Of a DNA stretch of 64,000 nucleotides, positions 25,167-33,003 are shown in pieces (position 1 is the first letter of the stretch; every line of letters starts with the position of its first letter). The position numbers were made by a program, and so were the translations under genes. The stretch comes from Porcipelethomonas sp964621265 (GTDB lineage Bacteria > Bacillota > Clostridia > Oscillospirales > Ruminococcaceae), in contig CAZULQ010000004.1 of the NCBI GenBank assembly GCA_964621265.1, positions 1 through 64,000 of the forward strand, given 5' to 3'. The notes beneath the pieces are model-generated. The model was not told the origin of the DNA. It worked only from the letters and a program-made list of their open reading frames with translations, and searched no databases.

Positions 25167-25817
25167 TTACTGAGTTATTGCAAGCATTACCGAGAAATAA
25201 TGGAAAATACTTCCCGCAACGGTGAACAAGTGCCACACAGAATGAAACCACTTGATTTTTTTGATTGCATAAAAGATTATTCCTACTGTATATAAAATAC
25301 CTCCTGTCAGAAGAAAGACCAGTGACATTGAAGGAAGAGTACTAAGCATTGGCTTTATTGCAATAATTATTACCCATCCCATCAGCACATAGCATACAAC
25401 TGACGGCTTTCGGAATTTTTCCAGGTCGATTGAATTCAGAACAATACCAAGTATTGCTGCACCCCAGACAACACCGAAAAGAGTCCAGCCAAGAGCACCT
25501 CTGAGCGGCACAAGCGTAAACGGTGTATAGGTACCCGCAATAAGAAAAAATATGGTATTATGATCCATTATACGAAAAAATTTCTTGGCCTTTTCATTCG
25601 TAATGGCGTGATAAAGCGTTGACATTGTGTACAGAATAATCAGGGATGCTCCATAAATACTGGCGCTCACCACCGCCCATGCATCTGCGTACATTGCACT
25701 TAAAACTATAAGTACAACCGTCCCCGCAACAGCAAGCAGACTTCCTGTACCATGTGAAATGGCATTGAATATTTCCTCGCCGATAGTATAACGTTTTTTT
25801 AAAGCAGTATCAACCAT
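25167..25817 (-). CDS. Hemolysin III family (YqfA/TrhA) membrane protein
   Basis: 216 residues from the ATG with a proper distance to AAAGGA. Seven membrane segments; the family histidines are visible in AISHGTGS, the YHAI segment and WFHSVWHLFTVAG. It belongs to the PAQR/hemolysin III superfamily (PF03006). Haemolytic activity was reported for a Bacillus cereus member only, and the usual role in membrane homeostasis is uncertain, so a toxin role should not be assumed. Single-gene transcript with its own promoter and terminator. Confidence 0.92.
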   Translation of the reverse strand: MVDTALKKRYTIGEEIFNAISHGTGSLLAVAGTVVLIVLSAMYADAWAVVSASIYGASLIILYTMSTLYHAITNEKAKKFFRIMDHNTIFFLIAGTYTPFTLVPLRGALGWTLFGVVWGAAILGIVLNSIDLEKFRKPSVVCYVLMGWVIIIAIKPMLSTLPSMSLVFLLTGGILYTVGIIFYAIKKIKWFHSVWHLFTVAGSIFHYFSVMLAITQ

Positions 25818-25856
25818 AAAAACCATCCTTTAATCGCAATAGTTTCTTTCAAGAAT

Positions 25857-25885
25857 ATTTTACTCCTATACAAACGAATTGTCAA
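25857..25885 (-). promoter_or_regulatory. Promoter of the hemolysin III family gene
   Basis: Consensus TTGACA (25880-25885), 17 bases, TAAAAT (25857-25862) on the minus strand. Confidence 0.85.
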
Positions 25886-25913
25886 GCCTTTTTCAATAGG
25901 TAAAATACGGAAA

Positions 25914-26150
25914 TCAATCTATTATCTGATCTCTGAATGAACTATATCTGCAGATACGATATTTATAATGTTCCTTTGCAAATTCAGAATCCTCATAAAA
26001 TCTCATTGCAGATCGCTTATGTAAAAACCTTTTACCCATATCCGCAAAATGCAATGCAACACGTTTTGTAAAGACATACAATTTTTCATCATTGATTTCA
26101 ACCTCAATAATATAATATATATCACCATTCAACTCATCAAGATAACTCAT
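25914..26150 (-). CDS. Small hypothetical protein (78 aa)
   Basis: A frame with a GGAG ribosome binding site five bases before the ATG. The protein is charged and soluble, rich in aromatic residues (YYIIEVEINDEKLYVFTKRV), with no recognised domain. It lies alone between the hemolysin III promoter and the region downstream of spoIIID. The ribosome binding site and balanced amino-acid composition support it; function unknown. Confidence 0.6.
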   Translation of the reverse strand: MSYLDELNGDIYYIIEVEINDEKLYVFTKRVALHFADMGKRFLHKRSAMRFYEDSEFAKEHYKYRICRYSSFRDQIID

Positions 26151-26211
26151 TTTTCACTCCAAAATATTTCTTACTTTATATTTTATCACATAAACTTTAT
26201 TTTTACAATAG

Positions 26212-26397
26212 TTATTTCCATTTTTTTCCAGTTTTTACTTTATAATTTTCCTGTCGCATTTTATAGTTTTCTGCATAAAATAAAATAAGCATGAAATCAG
26301 GAGCAGATTCGGTCAGTGGTATTTTACCCTCAGAATAGCTGACTGAATGGCGGCCTGAAGCCGTGCTTTTATATATAAATCTATGCGGCAGTCTCAC
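26212..26397. other. Inverted-repeat-rich intergenic block, doubtful 61-codon frame
   Basis: This stretch between the 78-aa gene and spoIIID holds a minus-strand frame without a proper ribosome binding site whose first codons overlap the end of spoIIID. It also contains a small CGGC/GCCG hairpin and a GTCAG/CTGAC inverted repeat. From memory, similar blocks seem to recur between genes in Ruminococcus-type genomes, so I read it as a dispersed non-coding repeat rather than a gene, with low certainty. Confidence 0.3.
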
Positions 26398-26409
26398 CAG
26401 AACTGCCGC
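26385..26409. repeat. Hairpin across the spoIIID stop codon
   Basis: A perfect eight-base-pair stem GCGGCAGT/ACTGCCGC with a nine-base loop that contains the spoIIID stop codon. No T run follows on either strand, so it is not a classical terminator. It may stabilise the mRNA end or affect termination of translation. Confidence 0.6.
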
Positions 26410-26678
26410 TCATTTCTTTTTTTGGCTTCTGCAAGCTCAGCGTATTTTTTCTTTGTTGCCATTCCCCCTCTTATATGACGTTCAAGTTTGTTATATTCAA
26501 GTATTTTTTTTACTTCTGCATATAGTTTAGGCTGTATTTTCTGAAGCCTTTCACTTACATCCTTATGTACTGTACTTTTACTGACTCCGAATTTCTGTGC
26601 TACTGCTCTGACTGTTGATTTATTCTCAATTATGTATTGTCCCAGTAAAATTGCTCTGTCATTAGGTTCATCTTTCAA
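26394..26678 (-). CDS. spoIIID: Stage III sporulation protein D
   Basis: 94 residues from a TTG eight bases after GGAG; a GTG three codons earlier overlaps that site. SpoIIID is a small mother-cell transcription factor that switches genes between the sigma-E and sigma-K stages. The helix-turn-helix AVAQKFGVSKSTVHKDVSERL and the basic tail LERHIRGGMATKKKYAE match the Bacillus protein closely. A CATATAAT box at 26709-26716 on the minus strand resembles a sigma-E -10, as expected for this gene, but the -35 is unclear. Confidence 0.95.
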   Translation of the reverse strand: MKDEPNDRAILLGQYIIENKSTVRAVAQKFGVSKSTVHKDVSERLQKIQPKLYAEVKKILEYNKLERHIRGGMATKKKYAELAEAKKRNERQFW

Positions 26679-26776
26679 AATTCTCACTCCAATACCACTT
26701 TTTTATTAATTATATGCGCTTTTGTGATATTGTAGTATCAAATCAGTAAATCTTTTATTCCGTAATTATAAATAAA

Positions 26777-26812
26777 ACAGGCTCAGACAATATAGGTATT
26801 GTCGAACCTGTC
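26777..26812 (-). terminator. Terminator of the membrane-anchored hypothetical gene
   Basis: An interrupted stem (ACAGG..GACAATA with TATTGTC..CCTGT) is followed on the minus strand by TTTTATTTAT, directly after the stop codon at 26818. Confidence 0.8.
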
Positions 26813-26817
26813 TTAAA

Positions 26818-27303
26818 TCATGTCTCAATTGAAAAATAGTAAATCATATTCACATTTTCATCTTTGCTTCCCCACAAAACAGAAACTGAAATAAAATAAG
26901 TTTTGTCAGTCTCAGATGGCAGTTCCAGTCTGGACATATTTTCGGAAATCAGACTGAAATCCGAATCATAAAGTGTATATTCAGCCTTGTAATTATTATC
27001 ACTGTATGAAACATTCATATCAGAAATATTTTCCTCTGTCACAACAACCGATGGAACTTCATCTGATTTTTCCTGCAAATCAGGGAAATCGTATTTTTTT
27101 ATTTTTCCTTTATAATTCGTTTCTGTTTTATAGCCATTCAAAGTGAATATTTCTTCACCGTCATTTAAATATACATAGCCGATATTCTTTTCTATAGGGT
27201 CCTTACGGGTAAGAGTTCCCCAAATACCAAGCGCAAAAATTATTGCCGCTATCGTGAAAAAAAATCGTTTTTTAACTTGCTCATTCAATTGACTTAAGTT
27301 CAT
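26818..27303 (-). CDS. Membrane-anchored hypothetical protein
   Basis: 161 residues. One membrane segment at about residues 14-30 (FFFTIAAIIFALGIWGTL) follows a lysine/arginine pair; the rest looks extracytoplasmic and beta-rich, with no cysteine and no recognised domain. The GAGGAG site abuts the ATG, which is unusually close; an alternative TTG lies five codons in. It has its own terminator, and a 16-base inverted repeat sits immediately upstream of the ribosome binding site. It lies between flagellin and spoIIID with no evident link to either. Function unknown. Confidence 0.7.
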   Translation of the reverse strand: MNLSQLNEQVKKRFFFTIAAIIFALGIWGTLTRKDPIEKNIGYVYLNDGEEIFTLNGYKTETNYKGKIKKYDFPDLQEKSDEVPSVVVTEENISDMNVSYSDNNYKAEYTLYDSDFSLISENMSRLELPSETDKTYFISVSVLWGSKDENVNMIYYFSIET

Positions 27304-27312
27304 CTCCTCTAT

Positions 27313-27359
27313 GTTAATATAGCAATAAGGTCAAAATTTAACATTATTGCTATATTAAC
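27313..27359. repeat. Perfect 16-bp inverted repeat before the hypothetical gene
   Basis: GTTAATATAGCAATAA (27313-27328) and its exact complement (27344-27359) are separated by 15 bases. The arm ends four bases before the GAGGAG site of the downstream gene. It has no T run, and a separate terminator for flagellin lies beside it at 27363-27388. It could be an operator or a leader hairpin controlling translation. Confidence 0.8.
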
Positions 27360-27362
27360 AAT

Positions 27363-27388
27363 AAACCGTCCTTTTTCAAGGACGGTTT
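27363..27388 (-). terminator. Flagellin terminator
   Basis: Perfect nine-base-pair stem AAACCGTCC/GGACGGTTT with an eight-base loop, about 40 bases after the flagellin stop codon. The T run after it on the minus strand is weak (TTTATTGTT). Confidence 0.75.
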
Positions 27389-27430
27389 ATCGTCATATTA
27401 TGCGTTTAAGCAATTTTACATTCACAAATA

Positions 27431-28552
27431 TTACTGTAAGAGTGAGAGAATATTCTGTGGCTGTGTGTTTGCCTGTGCGAGCATAGACTGAGCAGCCTGT
27501 GTAAGCACGTTTGTCTGTGTATATTTCATCATCTCTTCAGCCATGTCTGTGTCACGGATACGGCTATTAGCAGCATTCATGTTTTCTTCAGCTGTGTTGA
27601 GGTTATTGATTGTGTAATCAAGTCTGTTCTGAGTAGCACCAAGCTGAGCTCTCTGCATTGAAACATTATCAATAACGTCTCTGATCTTTTCAGCAGCCTT
27701 TGAAGAAGCACCCTGGTCAGAAATGTTGATTGTAAGACCAGCTGAGTAAGCAGAAGCATTACCATCTTCAGCTTCCTGAGCAACTACGATAGTAGCAGCA
27801 CCTTCAGCAGCGTTATCAAGAGTTAAGTCAGTAATAGATGATGTATCTGAACCATCAGCCTTTAAGAATTCAACTTCCTTTAAGTCTGCAAAAAGTCTGT
27901 CAGTTGTCATTCTGTTAAGACTTACTGTAAGCTTGTCAGCCTTGTTTGATGTTTCACCAATCTGAAGTGAAAGTGCCATACCTTCTACACCAGTATCTTC
28001 TGTGCCATCATCTGAGATAATTGTTGATAAATCGTGATCTGAAGCATCCATAGCACCATTAAAGAGCTTGTTGCCGTTGAAGTTAGCTGTTAAAGCGATT
28101 CTGTCGATTTCAGCACAAAGCTGATCCATTTCAGCCTGGAGAGCTGCTCTGTCAGTACCAGCCTTATAACCATTTTCGCCGCTTTCGAGAGCGCCATAAC
28201 CATAAGTTGTAACACCATCGTCATCTGCATCGCCTAATTCGTTGATACCGTTAGCTGACTTTTCAGCAAGTTCAACCATTCTGTTGAGCATGTCATGAAC
28301 TTCAGCGAGGTAACCTTCAGCTGTCTGAACGAGTGAGATACCGTCTTCACAGTTATCTGAAGCTGTTCCGAGAGCCTTGATCTGAGCCTTCATCTTTTCT
28401 GAAATAGCGAGACCTGAAGCATCGTCACCTGCACGGTTGATTCTGTAACCTGAAGCGAGCTTTTCAAGTGAGTTTGAGTTAGCCTTGCTGTTTTTACCTA
28501 AGTTTCTGTGAGCGTTTAACGCACCAATATTAGTTCTTACTACCATTCCCAT
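27431..28552 (-). CDS. fliC: Flagellin
   Basis: 373 residues, the filament subunit. The conserved N-terminal D0/D1 domains (TNIGALNAHRNL..LASGYRINRAGDDASGLAISEKM) and C-terminal D1/D0 (RAQLGATQNRLDYTINNLN..MLAQANTQPQNILSLLQ) flank a short variable middle at about 115-260 that contains an acidic stretch DADDDG. GGAGG precedes the first ATG. It is last in the flagellar run, is transcribed from a sigma-D promoter and has a structured leader of about 140 bases. Cap, chaperone and hook-filament junction genes are not in the window. Confidence 0.97.
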   Translation of the reverse strand: MGMVVRTNIGALNAHRNLGKNSKANSNSLEKLASGYRINRAGDDASGLAISEKMKAQIKALGTASDNCEDGISLVQTAEGYLAEVHDMLNRMVELAEKSANGINELGDADDDGVTTYGYGALESGENGYKAGTDRAALQAEMDQLCAEIDRIALTANFNGNKLFNGAMDASDHDLSTIISDDGTEDTGVEGMALSLQIGETSNKADKLTVSLNRMTTDRLFADLKEVEFLKADGSDTSSITDLTLDNAAEGAATIVVAQEAEDGNASAYSAGLTINISDQGASSKAAEKIRDVIDNVSMQRAQLGATQNRLDYTINNLNTAEENMNAANSRIRDTDMAEEMMKYTQTNVLTQAAQSMLAQANTQPQNILSLLQ

Positions 28553-28630
28553 AATGATACCTCCATGTTATAATTTTTTTTAGAAACTTCCCTGTTTCCA
28601 TTTTTATGAGAAATTTTCTTTTTACAATCA

Positions 28631-28675
28631 CCGGATTCAATCTTTCGGAGGGCCCTGTCCTTTGGATTTAATCGG
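28631..28675 (-). promoter_or_regulatory. Structured element in the flagellin leader
   Basis: On the transcript CCGATTAAATC pairs with GATTGAATCCGG (one bulge, one mismatch), closing a loop that holds AAAGGACAGGGCCCTCC. The GGA in the loop region is the kind of site CsrA binds, and CsrA represses flagellin translation from a leader in Bacillus. No csrA or fliW is in this window, so this is a hypothesis. Confidence 0.45.
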
Positions 28676-28696
28676 TTCTTGTTGCTTACACTTTAT

Positions 28697-28722
28697 ATAT
28701 CGGCTGTTAATCGGGAAATTTA
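28697..28722 (-). promoter_or_regulatory. Sigma-D promoter of flagellin
   Basis: On the minus strand TAAA (28719-28722) is followed after 15 bases by CCGATAT (28697-28703), preceded by G to make GCCGATAT. This matches the sigma-D/sigma-28 consensus. The cognate sigma factor is encoded at 34528-35310. Confidence 0.88.
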
Positions 28723-28768
28723 ACAGCAAATAGTGTACAAATGTAAATTAATTTTTAGTGCACATTTA

Positions 28769-30568
28769 CTAAAAAATGATCAATTCAGTAAGCGCAGGGC
28801 TCTGAATATAGGTTTTTTCGTCCTTTCTTGACACATGGCAGTTTGTAAGCTCCATGTCAAGAGTATGCACACTTCCGCAGACGTTGAACACAATAATAGG
28901 ATAAACATGATCACATTTAAGACCACATTTTTCAGTATTGTGCTGAATTTCTTCACGTACTGCTTCAAGCTCTTCTTCAAGCTTTGTTTTCTGAACTTCA
29001 TCAATCTGATACTGGAAAAGCAGATTTTTAAGAAGTTCCTTGCGTTCTTCCGTAACTTTTGCTTTTCTTGACTGAATATATTTAATATCCTGAGTCATCT
29101 TGGTGAGTCTTGCCAGAAGCTCTGCATGCTGATGAGCAAGATCCTTTTCAAGCTGCGCCAGACGTGGAACAACGCCGAGAGTAATCTCAGTTTTCAAGTT
29201 AGTATTGGCAAATGTACCAATAGTCTTTGCTTCAATAGTATGTCCGGCAAGAAGTTTTCCGCCTGTAACGGAGCCTTTCTTACCTTTTATCACTATACTC
29301 TGATCAGTTGAAAGATTACTATACATAATCTGATCAGCTTCTATGCCTTCCTTGGCATATACTGTACAGTTTTCAAGATATCTGCACTTAAGTGCACCCT
29401 GTACTTCAATTTTACCCTTATTACCACCGGTCATTCCTCGGTCAATTATAAGGTCACCGCCGGCAATAATTGTAGCACCTTCAACCGTTCCGACAATGTG
29501 TATATCGCCTTCTGCCTTAACGGTGTATCCTTCACGGACGTCACCTTTAATAAGAATATCACCCGTAAAGTCTATGTTTCCGACCGCATTGTCAACGTCT
29601 TCCTTGATTGTCAGAAGATTTACAACGTTGAATTTGCCGCCTTCGTATATTACCTCACCGTCGATTTTAGCAAGCAGCAAGGTCTTGTCGTCATTATATT
29701 CAGTGTTTTTACCGGCTGGCACAACAGGCATTTTACCATCTCTGCCCTTGAGCGTCTCACCCGTTACAGCAACACCGTTTTTTGCGTCTGTCGGAAGAGT
29801 AATTTCACAGATAACGTCACCCTTATGGATGCTCTGAATCATGTTAAGTTCCTTATAGTTTACATTACCATGAGTATCTTCCTTGATATTAACCTTGTTT
29901 CTGTCGGTAGAAAACAGATTCTTGCATGAACCGTTTTTACCATCAACAGGTTCTTCGCCAATTGCTATCTGCATAATCTTCATATACATTTTTTCGCCGA
30001 CGAAGTTATAAACAATAGTATCATCAACACCATGTTTTATAGACAACAAATCCATTTTTGTTTTTAATGAATTCATGTCTATATCGGCACCGCCATTTAC
30101 AGGCGGCAGAATAACCGCCCAGAGACGAACCTTGTTTTTAGTCATATATAATACAGGCTCTGCGTCAACGGGTGTTGGTGCATCCTTTTTGCCGGTCTTT
30201 TCAGCATTTTTCTTTTCAAGCTTTATTGACTGAAGCTTTCTTTCGCAAACCTTCTGAATTTCACGGACAAACTTCTCAAGCTCAACATCAAGACTCTCAG
30301 CCTTTTCTTCGCTGTTTTCCGCATCATACATAGCCTCAGCAATTGTCTGTTCAATGTGTTCCAAAGGACCAAAATGCTCGTCTTTATTAAACTCTGACTG
30401 ATAAAGCTTCCATAAATCGTGCATTGGCGTATTTCTCGTCGTAATCACACGCGAGGATTTCTTTTCCTTTTTCTTTTCCGGTTTAACTTCCTTCACTTGA
30501 GGTTCAGGCATTGCAACATCTTTTGGTGCATCTTCTTTTTTCTTTTTAAATCTGTCAAATAAACTCAT
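28769..30568 (-). CDS. FapA-type DUF342 protein
   Basis: 599 residues. After a lysine-rich, probably unstructured N terminus (to about residue 45) comes a helical stretch, then a central region of glycine-rich beta-helix strands (GDILIKGDVREGYTVKAEGDIHIVGTVEGATIIAGGDLII). These are the hallmark of DUF342/FapA (PF03961). A coiled coil follows at about 475-550. FapA-like proteins occur in flagellar operons and affect polar flagellar assembly in some species; the mechanism is unclear. It lies between the PilZ gene and flagellin. Confidence 0.85.
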   Translation of the reverse strand: MSLFDRFKKKKEDAPKDVAMPEPQVKEVKPEKKKEKKSSRVITTRNTPMHDLWKLYQSEFNKDEHFGPLEHIEQTIAEAMYDAENSEEKAESLDVELEKFVREIQKVCERKLQSIKLEKKNAEKTGKKDAPTPVDAEPVLYMTKNKVRLWAVILPPVNGGADIDMNSLKTKMDLLSIKHGVDDTIVYNFVGEKMYMKIMQIAIGEEPVDGKNGSCKNLFSTDRNKVNIKEDTHGNVNYKELNMIQSIHKGDVICEITLPTDAKNGVAVTGETLKGRDGKMPVVPAGKNTEYNDDKTLLLAKIDGEVIYEGGKFNVVNLLTIKEDVDNAVGNIDFTGDILIKGDVREGYTVKAEGDIHIVGTVEGATIIAGGDLIIDRGMTGGNKGKIEVQGALKCRYLENCTVYAKEGIEADQIMYSNLSTDQSIVIKGKKGSVTGGKLLAGHTIEAKTIGTFANTNLKTEITLGVVPRLAQLEKDLAHQHAELLARLTKMTQDIKYIQSRKAKVTEERKELLKNLLFQYQIDEVQKTKLEEELEAVREEIQHNTEKCGLKCDHVYPIIVFNVCGSVHTLDMELTNCHVSRKDEKTYIQSPALTELIIF

Positions 30569-30610
30569 TGTACCACCCCTTTTCAGTTTTTATGTTTAAG
30601 TTATAGTAGA

Positions 30611-31255
30611 TTAATTAATGTTATCCTTGTTATTTAAAAATTCCCGCTGTTTTTTAAACAGAAATGAACATAATAAGTCTGCATCTTCAGATTTACTGTA
30701 TACAAACTCACAGCCATACTGATATGTTTCATCCTTTACATCAATAACTCTGAGTATCTGGCACTGAAAGGTTGAAACCTTCATTTTATTGAGCTTGAGC
30801 TCAATTGAAAAAATCTTAATGCCATCAAAATTATAGTCCGACTTGAATCTTATACCGCTAAGACTCATATCGAGAATCTTTATATCTGTCTCTGTCGGAT
30901 ACATATCCATCGGAGACTTTTTAAAAATAGCCTTTGCATCAAGATGCATATCCACACGGAAAAAGTTTCTTCTTTCCTTTTCAACAAGATTATAAATGCT
31001 GTCAACAGTCATTTCCTTACGTGTTGATGTGTAAACAGTACCAACAAGAACTCTGAAACCAAGCTTTGCATTGAATACGTTTACCTTGATTGGTGTGCCG
31101 TAATCTACGATTCTGAGTTCCTTTTTGCTATTTGTGATTTTTAGTGTGTCACCTTCTATTTCCTTGATTCGTCCAATTGCTATAAGGTCATTATCCATGG
31201 ATTTTATCTCACAGACTGATTCTATGTATTCTTTCTGGATTGGCAGTTCACTCAT
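30611..31255 (-). CDS. YcgR-like PilZ domain protein
   Basis: 214 residues with an N-terminal YcgR-type beta domain and a C-terminal PilZ domain. The c-di-GMP binding motifs are visible: RRNFFR at about residue 91 and DMSLSG at about 129. YcgR/YpfA (DgrA) proteins slow or jam the flagellar motor through MotA/FliG when c-di-GMP is high. Its place inside the flagellar run supports that role. This is the only visible signal-input protein in the locus. Confidence 0.88.
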   Translation of the reverse strand: MSELPIQKEYIESVCEIKSMDNDLIAIGRIKEIEGDTLKITNSKKELRIVDYGTPIKVNVFNAKLGFRVLVGTVYTSTRKEMTVDSIYNLVEKERRNFFRVDMHLDAKAIFKKSPMDMYPTETDIKILDMSLSGIRFKSDYNFDGIKIFSIELKLNKMKVSTFQCQILRVIDVKDETYQYGCEFVYSKSEDADLLCSFLFKKQREFLNNKDNIN

Positions 31256-31286
31256 TTATGTCAAACCTCCGATATAATATTTAATA

Positions 31287-31568
31287 CTATTTACCTTTCC
31301 TTAATTGTTCTGAGGATTTCAGCAGCTGACAATAGATAGCGGCAATAACCTCATAAAGCTCAGGTGGTATGCTGTTTCCGACCTCGAGCATGCACATAAG
31401 TGATGCCGCACTGTCGTCTCTGTAAACAGGAATACCATTCTGTTCTGCTATATCTATAATTTTATTTGCGATGTCTCCTGAACCCGAGGCAATAATAACC
31501 GGCGCTTTATCAACATCAGCATTATATTTTAAGGCAACCGCCTTATTTTTTCTGTTATATTGTAACAT
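31287..31568 (-). CDS. FlhB C-terminal domain homologue (YlqH/FhlB type)
   Basis: 93 residues matching the cytoplasmic FlhB domain after its autocleavage point: AVALKYNADVDKAPVIIASGSGDIANKIIDIAEQNGIPV parallels the same region of the flhB product here. It lacks the membrane part and the NPTH cleavage site. In Bacillus ylqH lies next to ylqG; stand-alone proteins of this type can partly replace the FlhB C-terminal domain in export control. It starts 14 bases inside the preceding gene, so translation is coupled. Confidence 0.9.
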   Translation of the reverse strand: MLQYNRKNKAVALKYNADVDKAPVIIASGSGDIANKIIDIAEQNGIPVYRDDSAASLMCMLEVGNSIPPELYEVIAAIYCQLLKSSEQLRKGK

Positions 31569-32973
31569 TGATACCAGTCCTTTTCTGTGGCAGTGCCGGA
31601 AAAACTTCTATAAGTGACCTCGGCTTTTCAAGCTTTGATATCTTTATATTGTTAAACTTGTATTCCGAAAAGTTTATGCATTTACGAAGCTGAGTTGTAA
31701 GTGTATCAACCTGTTCCTGCATTGCCGGCGGGCACATAACTGACAGATCAATGCTTTTATCCTGTACAAAAAGTTCTGTTTCAAATCTGCCCATATCAGG
31801 AATATCAAATACAAGCAGCATATGTATCATTCTCTCCGGTGTCTGACCATCCCCTGAGGACTTTTTTGACTTTTTCCTTATTTCCTCATCAGGATTAATC
31901 CACATTTCCCCGAAAGCCTTAAGCTGTCCATCATCAACAGGTATGATAAAATGCAAAAGCGGAGTAAAATTACTCGGAGACGAAAGCAGACTGTGTATAA
32001 CACTCTCTATACTTTCACCCTTCATCTGCATAACGCTCTGGCTGTCCGTCTGTTTTTCAAGTATCTTGACAAGCACATCAAGCACCTTTGATGATTCATT
32101 GCCATTTGCCTGGGATGATATTGTATTATATAATTTCTGCAGGAATGTCGTCTTTCCTGTTTCATCAGGAATATATTTTAAAAGCTCACTCGCTGCATCC
32201 TTTAAAAATTCAGAATTTGTGTTATATCGTGACAAATTATATGTCACCATGGAAGTGAGACAGGAAAGCTTACTCGAAAACATGATACTTTTCTCAATAT
32301 CCTGCATAACAAGTGCTGTTTCCTGTTTAAGCTGTGGAAAATCAGCTTCTGCTGTCACCGCCTTGTATCTCATTGAAAGATTTGCAAGCTTATCTGAAAG
32401 CTCCTTGTTCGGTGAAAGCGTCTGGGACAGATATTTCATTGTACCAGAAAGTGCCTTTAAAATCTCTGCCTTTGTATTTTCAGTATTTATAGCTTTAAGC
32501 ATATTGGCAACTGCTGATTTGAGTTCAGCTGACGGATGTTCCTTTACCAGTGTACGCATAAAGTCAAATACTTCGCCTTTGAATGCAGTTGATGCATTCT
32601 CCTGATTCAAAAGCTCCCCTGAAAGATTTTCAGGGCTTAAAGCAAGCTGTGAGAACAGCTGTTCAATTTCTTCTGTTACAGTTGAGTTCTGCATGGAAAT
32701 AACGCCTACTATTTCCTGCAGCATCATTATATTCTTTATAAAGCTTACTGTAACTGAAGGGTCCTTGAGCAAATCAAGAAGAATTTCAGGAGCATTTTGT
32801 TTTTCGATATTTCCTGTATTCTGCTGTAAAAGCTCAGCATCGGGATTGGTTTTGACAACCTTGGAAGGGTCCTGTAGATCAAACGGAGCAAGGTCTGAAC
32901 CAATATGCTCACGCATTGGCTGAACAATATTTCGATTATTAATCGGCGTTGCCGATCTTATCATGTCAGCCAT
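31555..32973 (-). CDS. YlqG-like flagellar protein, FliK-like C terminus
   Basis: 472 residues. The N-terminal two thirds are helical, soluble and low in motif content. The C-terminal part (from about residue 375: MIHMLLVFDIPDMGRFETELFV, then MQEQVDTLTTQLRKCI) resembles the FliK C-terminal globular domain in layout. It is paired and overlapped with the FlhB C-terminal homologue, just as ylqG is with ylqH in Bacillus. A role in export or hook-length control is possible; a separate, clearer fliK lies at 47618-48778. Assignment rests mainly on gene context. Confidence 0.6.
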   Translation of the reverse strand: MADMIRSATPINNRNIVQPMREHIGSDLAPFDLQDPSKVVKTNPDAELLQQNTGNIEKQNAPEILLDLLKDPSVTVSFIKNIMMLQEIVGVISMQNSTVTEEIEQLFSQLALSPENLSGELLNQENASTAFKGEVFDFMRTLVKEHPSAELKSAVANMLKAINTENTKAEILKALSGTMKYLSQTLSPNKELSDKLANLSMRYKAVTAEADFPQLKQETALVMQDIEKSIMFSSKLSCLTSMVTYNLSRYNTNSEFLKDAASELLKYIPDETGKTTFLQKLYNTISSQANGNESSKVLDVLVKILEKQTDSQSVMQMKGESIESVIHSLLSSPSNFTPLLHFIIPVDDGQLKAFGEMWINPDEEIRKKSKKSSGDGQTPERMIHMLLVFDIPDMGRFETELFVQDKSIDLSVMCPPAMQEQVDTLTTQLRKCINFSEYKFNNIKISKLEKPRSLIEVFPALPQKRTGINVTI

Positions 32974-33003
32974 AACACCCCTCCCCTGTTTATATCATTA
33001 AAA

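Noticed and set aside
25033..25251. 72-codon minus-strand frame overlapping the hemolysin III gene end
   Set aside because: It overlaps the terminator and the real gene in another frame and has no start signal.
25167..25817. Reading the hemolysin III family gene as a virulence factor
   Set aside because: The family is ubiquitous in bacteria and usually not haemolytic; nothing around it suggests a toxin locus.
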